Origin: an uncultured Alphaproteobacteria bacterium | GTDB taxonomy: Bacteria > Pseudomonadota > Alphaproteobacteria > Rhizobiales > Aestuariivirgaceae | Assembly: GCA_937868035.1 (NCBI GenBank) | Contig: CALMLK010000112.1 | Location: forward strand, 1 to 5,684 | Direction: 5' to 3' | Length of the DNA: 5,684 nucleotides | Part shown: positions 5,682 through 5,684 of the stretch, piece after piece | How the letters are laid out: each line of letters starts with the position of its first letter | Numbering within the stretch: the first letter of the stretch is position 1 | Program-made: the position numbers and the translations under genes | Notes under the pieces: generated by a model | What the model saw: only the letters and a program-made list of their open reading frames with translations | Told to the model about the DNA's origin: nothing | Database searches by the model: none

Positions 5682-5684
5682 GCG

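Overview
The window looks like chromosomal DNA of a GC-rich alphaproteobacterium, most plausibly of the Hyphomicrobiales (rhizobial order) or a close relative. The grounds are GC-rich third codon positions, an RpoE/ChrR-type ECF sigma factor, a long (about 670-residue) CocE/NonD hydrolase and an RTX-type M10 metalloprotease. This placement is recognition from memory, not a database search.

Layout. On the minus strand lie two codirectional genes: a complete CocE/NonD (X-Pro dipeptidyl-peptidase S15-like) hydrolase at 2483-459, followed after 47 bp by the N-terminal 137 residues of an ECF sigma factor (411-1, running off the left edge). Facing away from them across a 238-bp intergenic region (2484-2721) is a plus-strand gene at 2722-5634. 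It encodes a 970-residue secreted serralysin-type zinc protease with two blocks of calcium-binding RTX repeats. The last 50 bp are GC-rich non-coding DNA with a possible terminator stem. No RNA gene, insertion sequence, CRISPR array or attachment site was seen.

The protease has an N-terminal catalytic domain (HEIGHALGLDH zinc site, Met-turn IMSY), the start of the M10 C-terminal domain with a first RTX block, a run of ten prolines, then a large extra RTX module, and finally the usual C-terminal secretion domain ending in DFVL. The extra module contains a higher-order repeat of exactly 107 residues (321 bp) in four copies, the last cut short by the secretion domain. It should leave the cell by type I secretion and fold in external calcium, but no ABC exporter, membrane fusion protein or inhibitor gene lies in view.

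The divergent intergenic region holds several structures: GTTAAGG repeats in both orientations overlapping weak promoter candidates on both sides, a perfect 12-bp palindrome, and two alternative hairpins that would hide the strong Shine-Dalgarno of the protease gene. Upstream of the sigma gene there is a TAATCC-N18-TAATTT arrangement close to the RpoE/ECF11-type promoter, which would fit autoregulation. A link between the genes (external proteolysis, intracellular hydrolase, stress sigma factor) is possible from position only; nothing in the sequence proves it. I see no clearly undescribed system. The most unusual points are the protease architecture and the possible RNA-level control of its start.
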